A stretch of DNA of 64,000 nucleotides from Paenibacillus_F chitinolyticus_A (GCF_045038035.1 NZ_CP173427.1:3782001-3846000); one strand, 5' to 3'; shown: positions 53,108 through 61,315, numbered from the stretch's first letter. Notes: a model not told the origin generated them from the letters alone. Numbers and translations: made by a program.

Positions 53108-53716
53108 TTACAGATTCAGTGCAAGGCGTTCTTGATGCTGCGCTTCGTATTCGGAAATTTTATCCGCGTGCTGCAGCGTCAGCCCGATGTCGTCAAGCCC
53201 TTGAAGAAGGAATTGGCGGCGGTGCTCGTCAAGATCGAAATCAATTTTCAGACCGTACTCGTCGGTCAGCGTCTTGCTTTCCAAATCGACATTGAGCTTG
53301 TAACCCTCGTGCTTCGCCGTGCGCTGGAACAATTCTTCCACCTGTTCTTCGCTCAGCTTAATCGGCAGAATGCCGTTTTTGAAACAGTTGTTGTAGAAAA
53401 TATCCGCATAAGAAGGTGCGATGACGACTTTGAAGCCGTAATCGAGAATCGCCCATGGCGCGTGTTCACGGGAAGATCCGCAACCGAAGTTAGCGCGCGA
53501 AATGAGTACGGAAGCTCCCTGGTAACGCGGCTTATTCAGGTCAAAGGTCGGGATTACTTGGCCGTCCTCGGTGAATCTCCACTCGAAGAACAGAAATTGT
53601 CCGAAGCCGGTGCGCTCGATGCGTTTCAAAAATTGTTTAGGGATGATAGCGTCTGTATCTACGTTGACACGGTCAACCGGTCCGACGAGTCCGGTGTGTT
53701 GTTTGAATGCTTCCAT
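53108..53716 (-). CDS. leuD: 3-isopropylmalate dehydratase small subunit
   Basis: 202 residues; the swivel-domain subunit that completes isopropylmalate isomerase in leucine synthesis. The family motifs GRVDTDAIIPKQFLK-like (here DRVNVDTDAIIPKQFL) and NFGCGSSREHAPWAI are intact. It starts 35 nt after the leuC stop in the same operon. leuA, leuB and ilv genes are not in the window. Confidence 0.97.
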   Translation of the reverse strand: MEAFKQHTGLVGPVDRVNVDTDAIIPKQFLKRIERTGFGQFLFFEWRFTEDGQVIPTFDLNKPRYQGASVLISRANFGCGSSREHAPWAILDYGFKVVIAPSYADIFYNNCFKNGILPIKLSEEQVEELFQRTAKHEGYKLNVDLESKTLTDEYGLKIDFDLDEHRRQFLLQGLDDIGLTLQHADKISEYEAQHQERLALNL

Positions 53717-53751
53717 GAATGATTTCCTCGCTTCCTGTTATCTCGTTCTGG

Positions 53752-55173
53752 TTACGCTTCCTGCGGCACTTTGTACGTCCAGCCGCGCACGTCCGTGAAG
53801 CGGCCTTCGATCGCCGCTGCTGCGGCCATCTCCGGAGAAACAAGGTGCGTTCTGCCTCCGCGGCCCTGACGGCCTTCGAAGTTGCGGTTCGATGTGGACG
53901 CGCAGCGCTCGCCCGGGCTGAGAACGTCCGGATTCATGGCGAGGCACATGCTGCACCCCGCATCGCGCCATTCGAAGCCCGCCTCGATAAAGATTTTATC
54001 GAGGCCTTCTTTCTCGGCCTGCAGCTTAACGCGGCCCGAACCGGGAACGACGATAGCATTGACGTTCGCATTGACTTTGTAGCCGCTCGCCACGGCCGCT
54101 GCACGACGCAGATCCTCGATGCGGCCGTTCGTGCAGGAGCCGATGAATACGCGGTTGACGGTAAGCTCCGTCATCGGTGTTCCGGGCACAAGGCCCATAT
54201 ATTCAAGCGCCTTCTCGGCCGCTTTACGCTCGTTCTCCGTCGCCATTTCCTGCGGGTTAGGCACGCTGTTCGTGACGCCCGTGCCCATGCCCGGGCTCGT
54301 GCCCCAGGTAACTTGCGGCACGAGGGAAGCGGCGTCGAAATCAACGACGAGGTCGTAGGACGCGCCTTCGTCCGTAGTCAGCAGCTTCCAGGCTTCGACC
54401 GCCTGGTCGAACGCCGCATCCTGCGGAACGTACTGGCGGCCGCGCAGGTATTCGAACGTCGTCTCGTCCGGAGCGATGAGTCCCGCTCTCGCGCCGGCCT
54501 CGATCGACATGTTGCAGACGGTCATGCGCTCTTCCATGGACAATTCGCGGATCGCCTCGCCCGTGTATTCGATAACGTAGCCTGTCGCAAAGTCCGTTCC
54601 GTACTGGGCAATGATGCCCAGAATAAGATCCTTTGCGGTCACGCCTACGGGCAGGGCGCCGTTCACGCGGACTTCCAGCGTCTTCGGCTTCGCCTGCTGC
54701 AGCGTCTGGGTGGCAAGCACGTGCTCGACTTCGCTTGTGCCGATCCCGAACGCCAGGGCGCCGAAAGCACCGTGCGTGGACGTGTGGCTGTCGCCGCAAA
54801 CGATCGTCTTGCCCGGATGAGTCAAGCCGAGTTCAGGACCCATCACGTGGACAACGCCTTGATCCACATGGTTCAGGTCGAACAGGGTAACGCCGAAATC
54901 GCGGCAGTTCTGCGAAAGCGTGTCGATCTGCTGTTTGGAAATCGGGTCTTTGATGTTAAAACGGTCTTTCGTAGGCACGTTGTGGTCCATTGTGGCGAAA
55001 GTCAGCTCCGGACGGCGCACCTGGCGTCCGCTTAGACGGAGTCCTTCGAAAGCCTGCGGAGAAGTAACCTCATGCACAAGATGAAGATCGATGTACAGAA
55101 TGCTCGGTTTTCCTTCTTCCTGGTAAATCACGTGGTTATTCCAAATTTTTTCGAATAATGTTTTTTTGCTCAT
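53752..55173 (-). CDS. leuC: 3-isopropylmalate dehydratase large subunit
   Basis: 473 residues from ATG 55173 (MSKKTLFEKIW), six nt after GGGGTGA; a longer in-frame start reaches into the divergent LysR promoter and is rejected. It is an aconitase-type [4Fe-4S] isomerase. Cluster cysteines are in GSCTNGR and the CSMC block, and CGDSHTSTHGAFGALAFGIGTSEVEHV is conserved. With LeuD it converts 2- to 3-isopropylmalate. It is transcribed divergently from a LysR regulator, its most likely controller. Confidence 0.97.
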   Translation of the reverse strand: MSKKTLFEKIWNNHVIYQEEGKPSILYIDLHLVHEVTSPQAFEGLRLSGRQVRRPELTFATMDHNVPTKDRFNIKDPISKQQIDTLSQNCRDFGVTLFDLNHVDQGVVHVMGPELGLTHPGKTIVCGDSHTSTHGAFGALAFGIGTSEVEHVLATQTLQQAKPKTLEVRVNGALPVGVTAKDLILGIIAQYGTDFATGYVIEYTGEAIRELSMEERMTVCNMSIEAGARAGLIAPDETTFEYLRGRQYVPQDAAFDQAVEAWKLLTTDEGASYDLVVDFDAASLVPQVTWGTSPGMGTGVTNSVPNPQEMATENERKAAEKALEYMGLVPGTPMTELTVNRVFIGSCTNGRIEDLRRAAAVASGYKVNANVNAIVVPGSGRVKLQAEKEGLDKIFIEAGFEWRDAGCSMCLAMNPDVLSPGERCASTSNRNFEGRQGRGGRTHLVSPEMAAAAAIEGRFTDVRGWTYKVPQEA

Positions 55174-55251
55174 GTCGCTCACCCCAGATAAAGATTCCGT
55201 TAATGAAATTGATAATCTTATGCTATCATTTCTTTCTTCATTGTTCCAAGA

Positions 55252-55274
55252 TATAATAACTATAACCTTCATAG
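55252..55274 (+). promoter_or_regulatory. LysR promoter -10 and candidate T-N11-A operator
   Basis: TATAAT (55252-55257) is a perfect -10 reading into the LysR gene; its -35 is weak. CTAT-N7-ATAG (55260-55274) has the size of a LysR box and overlaps the expected start site. It lies between the divergent leuC and LysR genes, so it could mediate autorepression and leuCD control. Confidence 0.45.
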
Positions 55275-55303
55275 GTAAAACCAATAATTAGAGGAGCCTA
55301 CAT

Positions 55304-56218
55304 ATGGAACTTCGCCAACTGCAATATGCCGTACAAATCGCCCTGGAGCGCAACTTCTCACGGGCGGCCGAAAAGCTTCATATCGCCCAGCCTTCCCTCA
55401 GCCAGCAGTTGTCCAAGCTCGAACGCGAAATAGGCGTTCTGCTTTTCCAGCGCAGCACCAACTCCGTAGAGCTGACCCACGCCGGTTCTATTTTTGTAGA
55501 TAAAGCCCAGGCCATTCTCGATTCGCTCGAGCAGTTGAAGCAGGAGATGGAAGATATCTCCCAGATGAAGAAGGGCAAGCTCGTTGTCGGAAGCATGCCG
55601 ATCACCGGCTCTACGATCATGCCCTATGTGCTGCCCGTATTCCAGGCCGCCTACCCGGATATCGAGGTCGTTCTCGTCGAGGAGACTTCCGCCAATCTGG
55701 AAAAACTGACGACCAGCGGCCAAACGGACATTTCCCTGCTCGCTCTCCCCATGCAGGAAGATTCGCTCGTCTACTCCCACCTTCTGGAGGAAGAAATCGT
55801 CATCGCCTTTCCGCCAAGCCATCCTCTTGCCAAGCGGCACATGGAAAAAGGGGAGCCTGTCACAATCTCCGAGCTGGAAAACGAAGCGTTTATCGCCCTC
55901 AAAAAAGGCCAGGGGTTCCGTAAAATCAACGTCGCCCTGTGCCAGGAAGCCGGCTTCACCCCCAATATCGTCTTTGAGAGTTCCAACATGGAGACGGTCC
56001 AGTCTCTTGTCGCCGCGGGAATGGGCATCGCCTTCGTGCCTTATCTGATCGCCAAAAGAACCCGCAGCGAGCTTTCTCCCGTTCACCTTCCGCTCCGGAA
56101 TCATCCCTCCCGGACGCTGGTTATCGCCCACAGGCGGGGACGTTACCTGTCGAAGGCGGCGGACGCCTTTATCGAGACGATTCAGACGGTCATGAAGGAT
56201 CAGGGCAGCTTCGAATAA
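55304..56218 (+). CDS. LysR-family transcriptional regulator
   Basis: 304 residues. An N-terminal winged helix (MELRQLQYAVQIALERNFSRAAEKLHIAQPSLSQQLSKLE) precedes a LysR substrate-binding domain (about 90-295) with the usual GxxxxIAFVPY. The ATG follows AGAGGAG. Divergent from leuC with a 130-bp shared control region. It probably senses a leucine-pathway intermediate or a related acid, by analogy with divergent LysR-target pairs. That ligand assignment is inference only. Confidence 0.92.
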   Translation: MELRQLQYAVQIALERNFSRAAEKLHIAQPSLSQQLSKLEREIGVLLFQRSTNSVELTHAGSIFVDKAQAILDSLEQLKQEMEDISQMKKGKLVVGSMPITGSTIMPYVLPVFQAAYPDIEVVLVEETSANLEKLTTSGQTDISLLALPMQEDSLVYSHLLEEEIVIAFPPSHPLAKRHMEKGEPVTISELENEAFIALKKGQGFRKINVALCQEAGFTPNIVFESSNMETVQSLVAAGMGIAFVPYLIAKRTRSELSPVHLPLRNHPSRTLVIAHRRGRYLSKAADAFIETIQTVMKDQGSFE

Positions 56219-56252
56219 TCGGATAAAAACGGAATTCGTTCAAACTCCATTT

Positions 56253-56278
56253 GTTTCATCTCGTTCGCTGCCGGGTAG
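56253..56278 (+). promoter_or_regulatory. SigB-type promoter of the GlsB-like gene
   Basis: GTTTCA, a 14-bp spacer and GGGTAG, about 45 bp before the start codon. It may also drive the YtxH-like gene by read-through, since no terminator separates them. Confidence 0.65.
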
Positions 56279-56321
56279 AAAAAAGTACGGCAGAATCAAC
56301 AAGATAAAGGGGAGTGGAACC

Positions 56322-56582
56322 ATGATAGGCTTCATTATTACCATTATAATGGCCGTAGTCATCGGGATTATCGGCGACGCGATCGTCAGAAGCAATATGC
56401 CCGGAGGCATACTGGGATCCATGCTGGCCGGTTTTGTCGGAGCGTGGCTCGGTTCTTTGCTTCTCGGCAGCTGGGGTCCCGAAATCGGCGGCTTCTCTGT
56501 CATACCGGCTATTATCGGAGCGGCGTTATTCGTTTTCCTGATCGGCCTTGCCAGCCGCGCTTTTCACCGCACCAATGCTTAA
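56322..56582 (+). CDS. GlsB/YeaQ/YmgE-family stress membrane protein
   Basis: 86 residues with three TM segments and the glycine-rich transglycosylase-associated pattern (GIIGDAIVR...PGGILGSMLAGFVGAWLG). It is a small inner-membrane protein of the general stress response; its biochemical role is not established. The ATG follows AAAGGGGAG. It is preceded by a SigB-type promoter and followed 81 nt later by the YtxH-like gene. Confidence 0.9.
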   Translation: MIGFIITIIMAVVIGIIGDAIVRSNMPGGILGSMLAGFVGAWLGSLLLGSWGPEIGGFSVIPAIIGAALFVFLIGLASRAFHRTNA

Positions 56583-56663
56583 CCCGCGGAAACACTTCAC
56601 ACATTTCTATAAATGTATCTTGTGTTTTAAAAAAATCATATTCAGGTAAAGGAGATGGATCAT

Positions 56664-57029
56664 ATGTCTAACGAATCCAAAGGTAATGGCGTATTGCTTG
56701 GTACTCTGGTAGGTGCAGGTGTAGGCGCGATCACCGCCCTTCTTCTTGCCCCTAAAACAGGCCGTGAAATGAGGGAAGACCTCTCGGTCAAATATTCCGA
56801 ATGGATGGCGAAAGGTCAAGAACTCGCATCCGACGCCAAAACGAAAGTTGCGGATGTTGCCAGCCGTGTGAACGAACAGACCAGCAATCTGGTTGACCGT
56901 TCGAAAGATTTGGTAACCAGCGCAGCGAATTCCACGAACCGCGCTCTCGACAATGTGAAAGACATGAAAGAAGAGCGTACGGACCAAATGCTGAACAGCA
57001 TGGACCAGTCCAATAAACCGATGAACTAA
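56664..57029 (+). CDS. YtxH-domain general stress protein
   Basis: 121 residues from ATG 56664, nine nt after AAAGGAG. One N-terminal TM segment (about 8-28, GVLLGTLVGAGVGAITALLLAP with KTGREMRED after it) is the YtxH signature. A long amphipathic helical tail (about 35-110) follows, likely a coiled coil. B. subtilis YtxH is encoded in a SigB-controlled operon. Here it follows the GlsB-like gene and ends at its own terminator. Confidence 0.9.
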   Translation: MSNESKGNGVLLGTLVGAGVGAITALLLAPKTGREMREDLSVKYSEWMAKGQELASDAKTKVADVASRVNEQTSNLVDRSKDLVTSAANSTNRALDNVKDMKEERTDQMLNSMDQSNKPMN

Positions 57030-57071
57030 ACCGCTTCGGGAACCACCCATTGGAATTGTTCCGAGCATCGG

Positions 57072-57104
57072 CAGCCAGCTTCTCTGCGGAGAGCTGGCTG
57101 TTTT
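57072..57104 (+). terminator. Terminator of the GlsB-YtxH transcript
   Basis: CAGCCAGCT and AGCTGGCTG (with an inner CTC/GAG and a bulged T) are followed by TTTT, about 40 nt past the YtxH stop. Its presence supports starting the next gene at 57157. Confidence 0.8.
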
Positions 57105-57156
57105 GGCGAAAGCCGCCCAGGAGCCGTTCAAACTGACTGAAAGAGGTGCATTCCGT

Positions 57157-57486
57157 ATGAGACATTCTTCTCCCACCCGTGAGCGCCGAGTCCCTGGAGA
57201 GGTACCGATTCCTTCCCAGGAACCGAGCCGGAAGGAATTGGCGCTGGAACGCCTTGCTACCATCCTGGAACGCTCCGAGTATAAAGATGTGATCGAAAAT
57301 TATCTTAATCCGCGCAAGCGGATTATAACGAATTTCACTGCCGGCCTGGCCAGAGGCTTGGGGCTGACGATCGGTACGACGGTTGTAGTCGCTCTGCTCG
57401 GCTGGATCGTTTCCCAGTTCTTATCCATGCCGATCATCGGAGAGTTTATCGCGAAGCTCGTATCCTACGTGGATATGTATAAATAA
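57157..57486 (+). CDS. DUF5665-type small membrane protein
   Basis: 109 residues from ATG 57157, behind AAGAGGTG; an ATG-less extension to 57103 would overlap the terminator. The first half is polar and helical (KELALERLATILERSEYKDVIENYLNPRKRI). The second half has two hydrophobic segments (about 64-86 and 90-105). It resembles the DUF5665 family, whose function is unknown. It lies amid stress genes, but no SigB-type promoter is seen directly upstream. Confidence 0.75.
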   Translation: MRHSSPTRERRVPGEVPIPSQEPSRKELALERLATILERSEYKDVIENYLNPRKRIITNFTAGLARGLGLTIGTTVVVALLGWIVSQFLSMPIIGEFIAKLVSYVDMYK

Positions 57487-57490
57487 AACG

Positions 57491-57532
57491 AAGACTGCCA
57501 AGCCGGCTACCGCGGCTCAGGGCGGTCTTTTA
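57491..57532 (+). terminator. Terminator of the DUF5665 gene
   Basis: AAGACTGCC pairs with GGCGGTCTT (one G-U) around an internal stem, followed by TTTTATTT. Confidence 0.7.
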
Positions 57533-57580
57533 TTTACGGCTACATTGTGTAGGCAGCCATCCTGCCTTCCCTTTATACCT

Positions 57581-57620
57581 AAAAAAACAGCCCGGAAGCA
57601 GATGCTCTGCCCCGGACTGT
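57581..57620 (-). terminator. Terminator of the 104-aa gene
   Basis: On the minus strand ACAGTCCGG pairs with CCGGGCTGT (one G-U), with an inner CAGA/TCTG, followed by seven T. It lies 12 nt past the stop. Confidence 0.85.
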
Positions 57621-57631
57621 CGTTATTTTTA

Positions 57632-57946
57632 TTACGCAAAGAGTGCATTCACTTGCTCCCTCTGCATTTCTTCGTTCAGAATTTTACTGACCGGAATCGG
57701 ATGTTTATCCGGCTTTACCAGGAAAGTTTCCTGCAGGTAAAATCCGTTTTCTTTCGCCTTGGCGTAGGTTTCACAAAAATGATCGGCTGCACGGACCGCA
57801 CGGTAGAATTCTGAATACGTTTCCAAAACATTCCCATTGCCAAGCGGGTTCGTACTAGCACGTATACAAAGCTGATAAGTTGCTCCGTCAACTTCACGAA
57901 CCAGAATCTCGCTGCCTTCACAGTCGATCGTATATTTGACTGTCAT
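57632..57946 (-). CDS. Unknown 104-aa protein with a SigB-type promoter
   Basis: 104 residues from ATG 57946, behind GGCGGTGA. It is a soluble, mixed alpha/beta protein without signal peptide or TM. Two cysteines lie in TIDCEG and YQLCIRAS. I do not recognise the family. It is a single gene bounded by its own terminator and a good SigB-type promoter (58003-58029), so it is probably a general stress protein. Confidence 0.75.
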   Translation of the reverse strand: MTVKYTIDCEGSEILVREVDGATYQLCIRASTNPLGNGNVLETYSEFYRAVRAADHFCETYAKAKENGFYLQETFLVKPDKHPIPVSKILNEEMQREQVNALFA

Positions 57947-58002
57947 AAGACTCACCGCCTTTATAAGAGTGGGAATTCATTTTAATTGGGTATGGTCATT
58001 AT

Positions 58003-58029
58003 TTACCCATGTTTCCCCCTAATTGAAAC
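58003..58029 (-). promoter_or_regulatory. SigB-type promoter of the 104-aa gene
   Basis: On the minus strand GTTTCA, a 15-bp spacer and GGGTAA, about 57 bp upstream of the start codon. Confidence 0.6.
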
Positions 58030-58057
58030 GATTTCTTCCGACAACCGCCCGTCATCC

Positions 58058-58092
58058 AAAAGGCCGGATTCGCCCCTAACGGGGCGCGGCCG
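58058..58092 (-). terminator. Terminator of corA
   Basis: On the minus strand GGCCG...CGGCC encloses a GCCCC-GTTA-GGGGC hairpin, followed by TTTT. It begins two nt past the corA stop. Confidence 0.75.
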
Positions 58093-58093
58093 T

Positions 58094-59035
58094 TTATTTC
58101 AGATTGGAATTTTTGCTTTTCCCCTTGATAATGTCGCCCGTCCAGCCCTTCCAATGCAGCCAGCCAAGGACGATGATCGGCAAAGCCACAATAAGACCGA
58201 GAGCCAGATAATAGCCAGACGTCCACTTCAACTCCGGCATATTCTCGAAGTTCATGCCCCAGATCCCCGCCAGCATCGTAGGCGGCGCAAATACGGCCGT
58301 AAAGACCGTCAAGGTCTTCGTAATCTCATTCCCCCGGTAGTTCGCGATACTCGTATCCAGAGCCAGCAGAGCCTCTACCTCTTCCGTATACAGCTTCAGC
58401 CGCGTCATAATCCTCTCGATTTTGATGCTCGTTCTGCGGTGTTCCAAGCCTTCTTCCATATTCTCGACAAACAACTCTTTGGTCGTCATCATCGTGTCTT
58501 TGAGCGGACGCACCCATTTAGTCATATCGAGCAGTTCGTGCCGTCGGTCAAGGATTCGGTCCAGCAGCTTGGAATTGTTTCTTTTTCTCATATGCTCCCC
58601 GACCTGGCGCATTCTTTTCTCATAATCCGTCAGAACATGCAGCAGCCGCTCCGCAATATAACCTAAGATAACGAAAAGACCTTCAAGCGCATTCTTGGCA
58701 TTCAATGTCTGTTCCCGGATCAAGTCCGGATCAAAGGGAGCCAACAGCTCTTCTTCGAAATTGATCGTAACCAGATGATGCTCGTTGACTAGAAAATGAA
58801 AGATCGGAGTACCTTCCCGGCATTGGGAGTCAAAATCGTAATAGAAAGCTCCCTCCAGCAGCTCACTTCCTTTATTACGATATAAACGGGCCTCGAACGG
58901 TTCCGCTGCGGCCTGTTTCACGAGCGGCTTCAACTCATCGGGCAGCTTATCGATCGCTACATTGAGATCCCCCTCCTTGTCATGCAGGTCGTGCCAAACC
59001 CAATTCGATGAAGATTCCAGCTCTTTATCTTCCAT
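58094..59035 (-). CDS. corA: CorA-family magnesium/metal transporter
   Basis: 313 residues. A large cytosolic alpha/beta funnel domain (about 1-235) leads through the long stalk helix to two C-terminal TM segments (about 250-272 and 283-303). The selectivity motif G-M-N (IWGMNFENMPEL) follows TM1. It is a pentameric Mg2+ (or Co2+/Ni2+) channel. The ATG follows AAGGAAGG. It lies just beyond the sigB terminator, so it may be expressed by read-through from the rsb operon as well as from its own promoter. Confidence 0.93.
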   Translation of the reverse strand: MEDKELESSSNWVWHDLHDKEGDLNVAIDKLPDELKPLVKQAAAEPFEARLYRNKGSELLEGAFYYDFDSQCREGTPIFHFLVNEHHLVTINFEEELLAPFDPDLIREQTLNAKNALEGLFVILGYIAERLLHVLTDYEKRMRQVGEHMRKRNNSKLLDRILDRRHELLDMTKWVRPLKDTMMTTKELFVENMEEGLEHRRTSIKIERIMTRLKLYTEEVEALLALDTSIANYRGNEITKTLTVFTAVFAPPTMLAGIWGMNFENMPELKWTSGYYLALGLIVALPIIVLGWLHWKGWTGDIIKGKSKNSNLK

Positions 59036-59069
59036 GTGTACCCTTCCTTTACCGGTATGATGTCATTAA

Positions 59070-59100
59070 AAAAGAACACGCTGTAACAACGTGTTCTTTT
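59070..59100 (-). terminator. Terminator of the rsbV-rsbW-sigB operon
   Basis: AAAAGAACACG and CGTGTTCTTTT are perfect 11-nt arms around a 9-nt loop. On the minus strand the stem runs into TTTTTTAA. It lies 29 nt past the sigB stop and 35 nt before the corA start. Confidence 0.9.
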
Positions 59101-59128
59101 CTGCAGGTTCCATAGCTGTATGAACGAG

Positions 59129-59908
59129 TCAAGCTCCTTCACCCGGCTTGTTCTTCTCGAAATATTTGCGCAGCTTATCCAGCGCCCTGCGCTGAATACG
59201 GGATACGCTCATTTGAGAAACGCCAAGATCCTGGGCGATGGTTCTTTGCGAATATCCATCCACGTAAGCCAGCATCAGGACTTTTTGCTCCTCAGGCTTG
59301 AGGTGGCTCAGCGCCTCCTGCAAATCGAGTTTATTGTCGACATTGAGATACTCATCCACTTGAGTACCCAGTACATCGCCAATTGTCGACCCGTTCTCTT
59401 CCGTTGAAAGCGGCATGTCCAAAGATACATAATGATAGCATTCACGTCCGGCCAAAATTTCAATCGTTTCCTCGACAGTCAGACTCAGCTCTTCCGCAAT
59501 CTCATTCACATTGGGTGATCGCTCCAGCCGCATCGTCAGATGATCGATCGCCTGCTGGATCTGAAATCCTTTTTCTTTAATCCGTCTCGGAACCTGAATA
59601 TACCAGGACTTGTCACGAAGATAATTCTTCATGTGGCCGATAATGCTCTTCATCATATAAGCATCGAACTGCACACCGTGAGAAGGGTCAAACTGCTTAA
59701 ACAGCTTCAACAGGGAGATTTGCCCGATTTGGATCAGATCTTCATACAGATCCGGACGGTTGCGGGACATCTTCGCTGCGGCCATTTTCACAGTAGACTC
59801 GTATTGAATAAGCAAAGAGGTAGCGATATCATTGCATTCGGTTTCCTGATACTGTCGAATCAGATCATGGATATGCTCCATCTCTTTCCTCTCGGATTGT
59901 AATTTCAT
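59129..59908 (-). CDS. sigB: General stress sigma factor SigB
   Basis: 259 residues of the SigB/SigF subgroup with regions 2, 3 and 4: region 2 LYEDLIQIGQISLLKLFKQFD; then RDKSWYIQVPRRIKE, closest in wording to SigB rather than SigF; and region 4 QRTIAQDLGVSQMSVSRIQRRALDKLR. Its ATG overlaps the rsbW stop (ATGA), so the anti-sigma and sigma are translationally coupled. It directs RNA polymerase to GTTT-N13-15-GGGTA promoters. No rsbX or rsbRST/rsbU genes are adjacent. Confidence 0.92.
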   Translation of the reverse strand: MKLQSERKEMEHIHDLIRQYQETECNDIATSLLIQYESTVKMAAAKMSRNRPDLYEDLIQIGQISLLKLFKQFDPSHGVQFDAYMMKSIIGHMKNYLRDKSWYIQVPRRIKEKGFQIQQAIDHLTMRLERSPNVNEIAEELSLTVEETIEILAGRECYHYVSLDMPLSTEENGSTIGDVLGTQVDEYLNVDNKLDLQEALSHLKPEEQKVLMLAYVDGYSQRTIAQDLGVSQMSVSRIQRRALDKLRKYFEKNKPGEGA

Positions 59909-60354
59909 ACCATTTCCTCACTTTTGCTGACCAGCTTCGTTAAAATAACTACAGTCCCATGATCCCCTTTCACCTCTACATCGTCCATCAGGGCTTGCAT
60001 GAGATATAATCCGAGGCCGCCGCTGCTCACTTCATCGAGTGATTTGTTGTGCAAAGAGTCGGCGGAACCCACTTTCGTGACATGGTCAAAGCTAAGACCC
60101 TGATCCTGCACGATAATTTTAATGCCGCCGTCCACCTCTTCGAAATGAACTTCCATTTTGCCGCCCTGGCCCGGCTCGTAAGCGTGAACCACAACGTTGT
60201 TGCAAGCCTCCGAAACGGCGACTTTCATATCTTCGATATCTTCATAAGAGAAACCCATCTTGGAGCTGATTCCATAGAGCGTCAAACGGACGAGATCGAT
60301 GTATTCAGCTTCCGCGGGCAGCGTTAAACTCACAGTACGATTTTTGGATTCCAT
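59905..60354 (-). CDS. rsbW: Anti-sigma factor / serine kinase RsbW
   Basis: 149 residues of the GHKL-type HATPase_c_2 family. The N-box is in VAVSEACNNVVVHAY, and a Gly-rich lid is in SSGGLGLYLMQALMD. It binds and holds SigB, and phosphorylates RsbV to keep it inactive. It starts 20 nt after rsbV and overlaps sigB. Length is standard (about 145-160). Confidence 0.94.
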   Translation of the reverse strand: MESKNRTVSLTLPAEAEYIDLVRLTLYGISSKMGFSYEDIEDMKVAVSEACNNVVVHAYEPGQGGKMEVHFEEVDGGIKIIVQDQGLSFDHVTKVGSADSLHNKSLDEVSSGGLGLYLMQALMDDVEVKGDHGTVVILTKLVSKSEEMV

Positions 60355-60374
60355 AGACCCTTTTCTTTCCTTTC

Positions 60375-60710
60375 TTAGTTCACAGTATTCGCTACAGCCG
60401 ACAAAAACGGTGTCAACCCCGTAAGGTCAAACAGCTTCTGGACCTTGGGAGGGATATTCTCAACCGCAAAAGGCGCCTTTAAAGCGTGACGGGTTTTAAT
60501 GATGGTAAGGATAACTCCGATTCCCGTGCTGTCGATGTATGTCAACTCTTTAAGATTGAGAATAAGTTTGCGTCCCACATCTTGCACAAACGGGTCCACG
60601 TTTGTATTAAACTCGGAAGCCTTGGAAAGATCCAGCTCCCCGATCAAAGAAATAATGTTATCATCATCTGTAATTTGTCTTTCCATTCGGAATTTGTTTT
60701 CTTGCACCAT
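60375..60710 (-). CDS. rsbV: Anti-anti-sigma factor RsbV
   Basis: 111 residues, a single STAS domain. The phospho-Ser motif reads LTYIDSTGIGVIL. The unphosphorylated form binds RsbW and frees SigB. It is the first gene of the operon, 59 nt downstream of a SigB-type promoter that indicates positive autoregulation. The ATG follows AAGGAGG. Confidence 0.94.
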   Translation of the reverse strand: MVQENKFRMERQITDDDNIISLIGELDLSKASEFNTNVDPFVQDVGRKLILNLKELTYIDSTGIGVILTIIKTRHALKAPFAVENIPPKVQKLFDLTGLTPFLSAVANTVN

Positions 60711-60768
60711 TTATTTGTCCTCCTTAGTCAATAACCCAACATTTATAATCCTGCACATACTACTTACT

Positions 60769-60794
60769 TTACCCGCCCTAATTCCAAGTGAAAC
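60769..60794 (-). promoter_or_regulatory. SigB-type promoter of rsbV-rsbW-sigB
   Basis: On the minus strand GTTTCA, a 14-bp spacer and GGGTAA. Autoregulation from such a promoter is known for the B. subtilis sigB operon, and this internal case validates the pattern used for the others here. Confidence 0.75.
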
Positions 60795-60856
60795 AGCTTT
60801 TTTATCTTTCTTGTTTTTGCCAGCCCGCTTCGGGCTATTCTTTGTAAGAAGCCGTC

Positions 60857-61315
60857 TTACTTGACGGCTACGCTTTTGCTGTTCGTCGTGCGGCTCTGCT
60901 TCAATCTCTTCCACATATCGACCGCTACCGGAACCAGAGGCGCGATTCGGTTCACGATGCTTTTCGGAGAGTTCAGCTCTTTCTCCACTTTGTTTCTCAT
61001 TGTATTCGTTACGGTAGCCGAGGTTTGGCGTACGGAAGTCGTAATCTCGCTTACCACATCCCCGACGTTTTTAATGGTATAAAAGGTTTTGTCGAGCGCA
61101 TGCAGCTTGTTGCGCACGTCCAGGCTTACCTCATTGGTATGACGAAGCAGTTCGTTTGCTTCCTGGCTTACCACCGTCACCTGCTGCTGAACTTGCTGAA
61201 TGGTCTGGTTGGTCTGGGCAACGAGATCGGTCACCGACCGGAGTGTCTTCACCAGAAAAACGACGAGCACCACAAAGGCAATCGCGATAACCGCTAAGCT
61301 AATTTGCCATATCAT
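60857..61315 (-). CDS. DUF948 (YtxG-like) general stress protein
   Basis: 152 residues. One N-terminal TM segment (about 3-25) is followed by a long helical, coiled-coil region (LRSVTDLVAQTNQTIQQVQQQ and repeats of VxxxxxxLLxxTNxV) and a basic C-terminus. This is the YtxG/DUF948 pattern; YtxG is in a SigB operon in B. subtilis. Its function is not established. A SigB-type promoter lies 70 bp upstream, divergent from that of dps. It is not followed by a convincing terminator, so it could read into rsbV. Confidence 0.88.
   Translation of the reverse strand: MIWQISLAVIAIAFVVLVVFLVKTLRSVTDLVAQTNQTIQQVQQQVTVVSQEANELLRHTNEVSLDVRNKLHALDKTFYTIKNVGDVVSEITTSVRQTSATVTNTMRNKVEKELNSPKSIVNRIAPLVPVAVDMWKRLKQSRTTNSKSVAVK

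Noticed and set aside
56620..56660. GTTTTA-N14-AGGTAA upstream of the YtxH-like gene, resembling a SigB promoter
   Set aside because: The -10 would overlap the ribosome-binding site and give an almost leaderless RNA; read-through from the GlsB-like promoter explains expression better.
59129..60710. Reading the anti-anti-sigma/anti-sigma/sigma trio as spoIIAA-spoIIAB-sigF
   Set aside because: The sigma region RDKSWYIQVPRRIKE and the SigB-type promoter in front fit SigB, not SigF.
60822..60836. Hairpin AGCCCG-CTT-CGGGCT as a terminator of the DUF948 gene
   Set aside because: On the minus strand it is followed by GGCAAAAAC rather than a U-run, so it is not a convincing intrinsic terminator.
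60711..60914. 67-codon minus-strand frame between DUF948 and rsbV genes
   Set aside because: It overlaps the DUF948 3' end and the rsbV promoter, is Lys/Arg-rich and has no ribosome-binding site.
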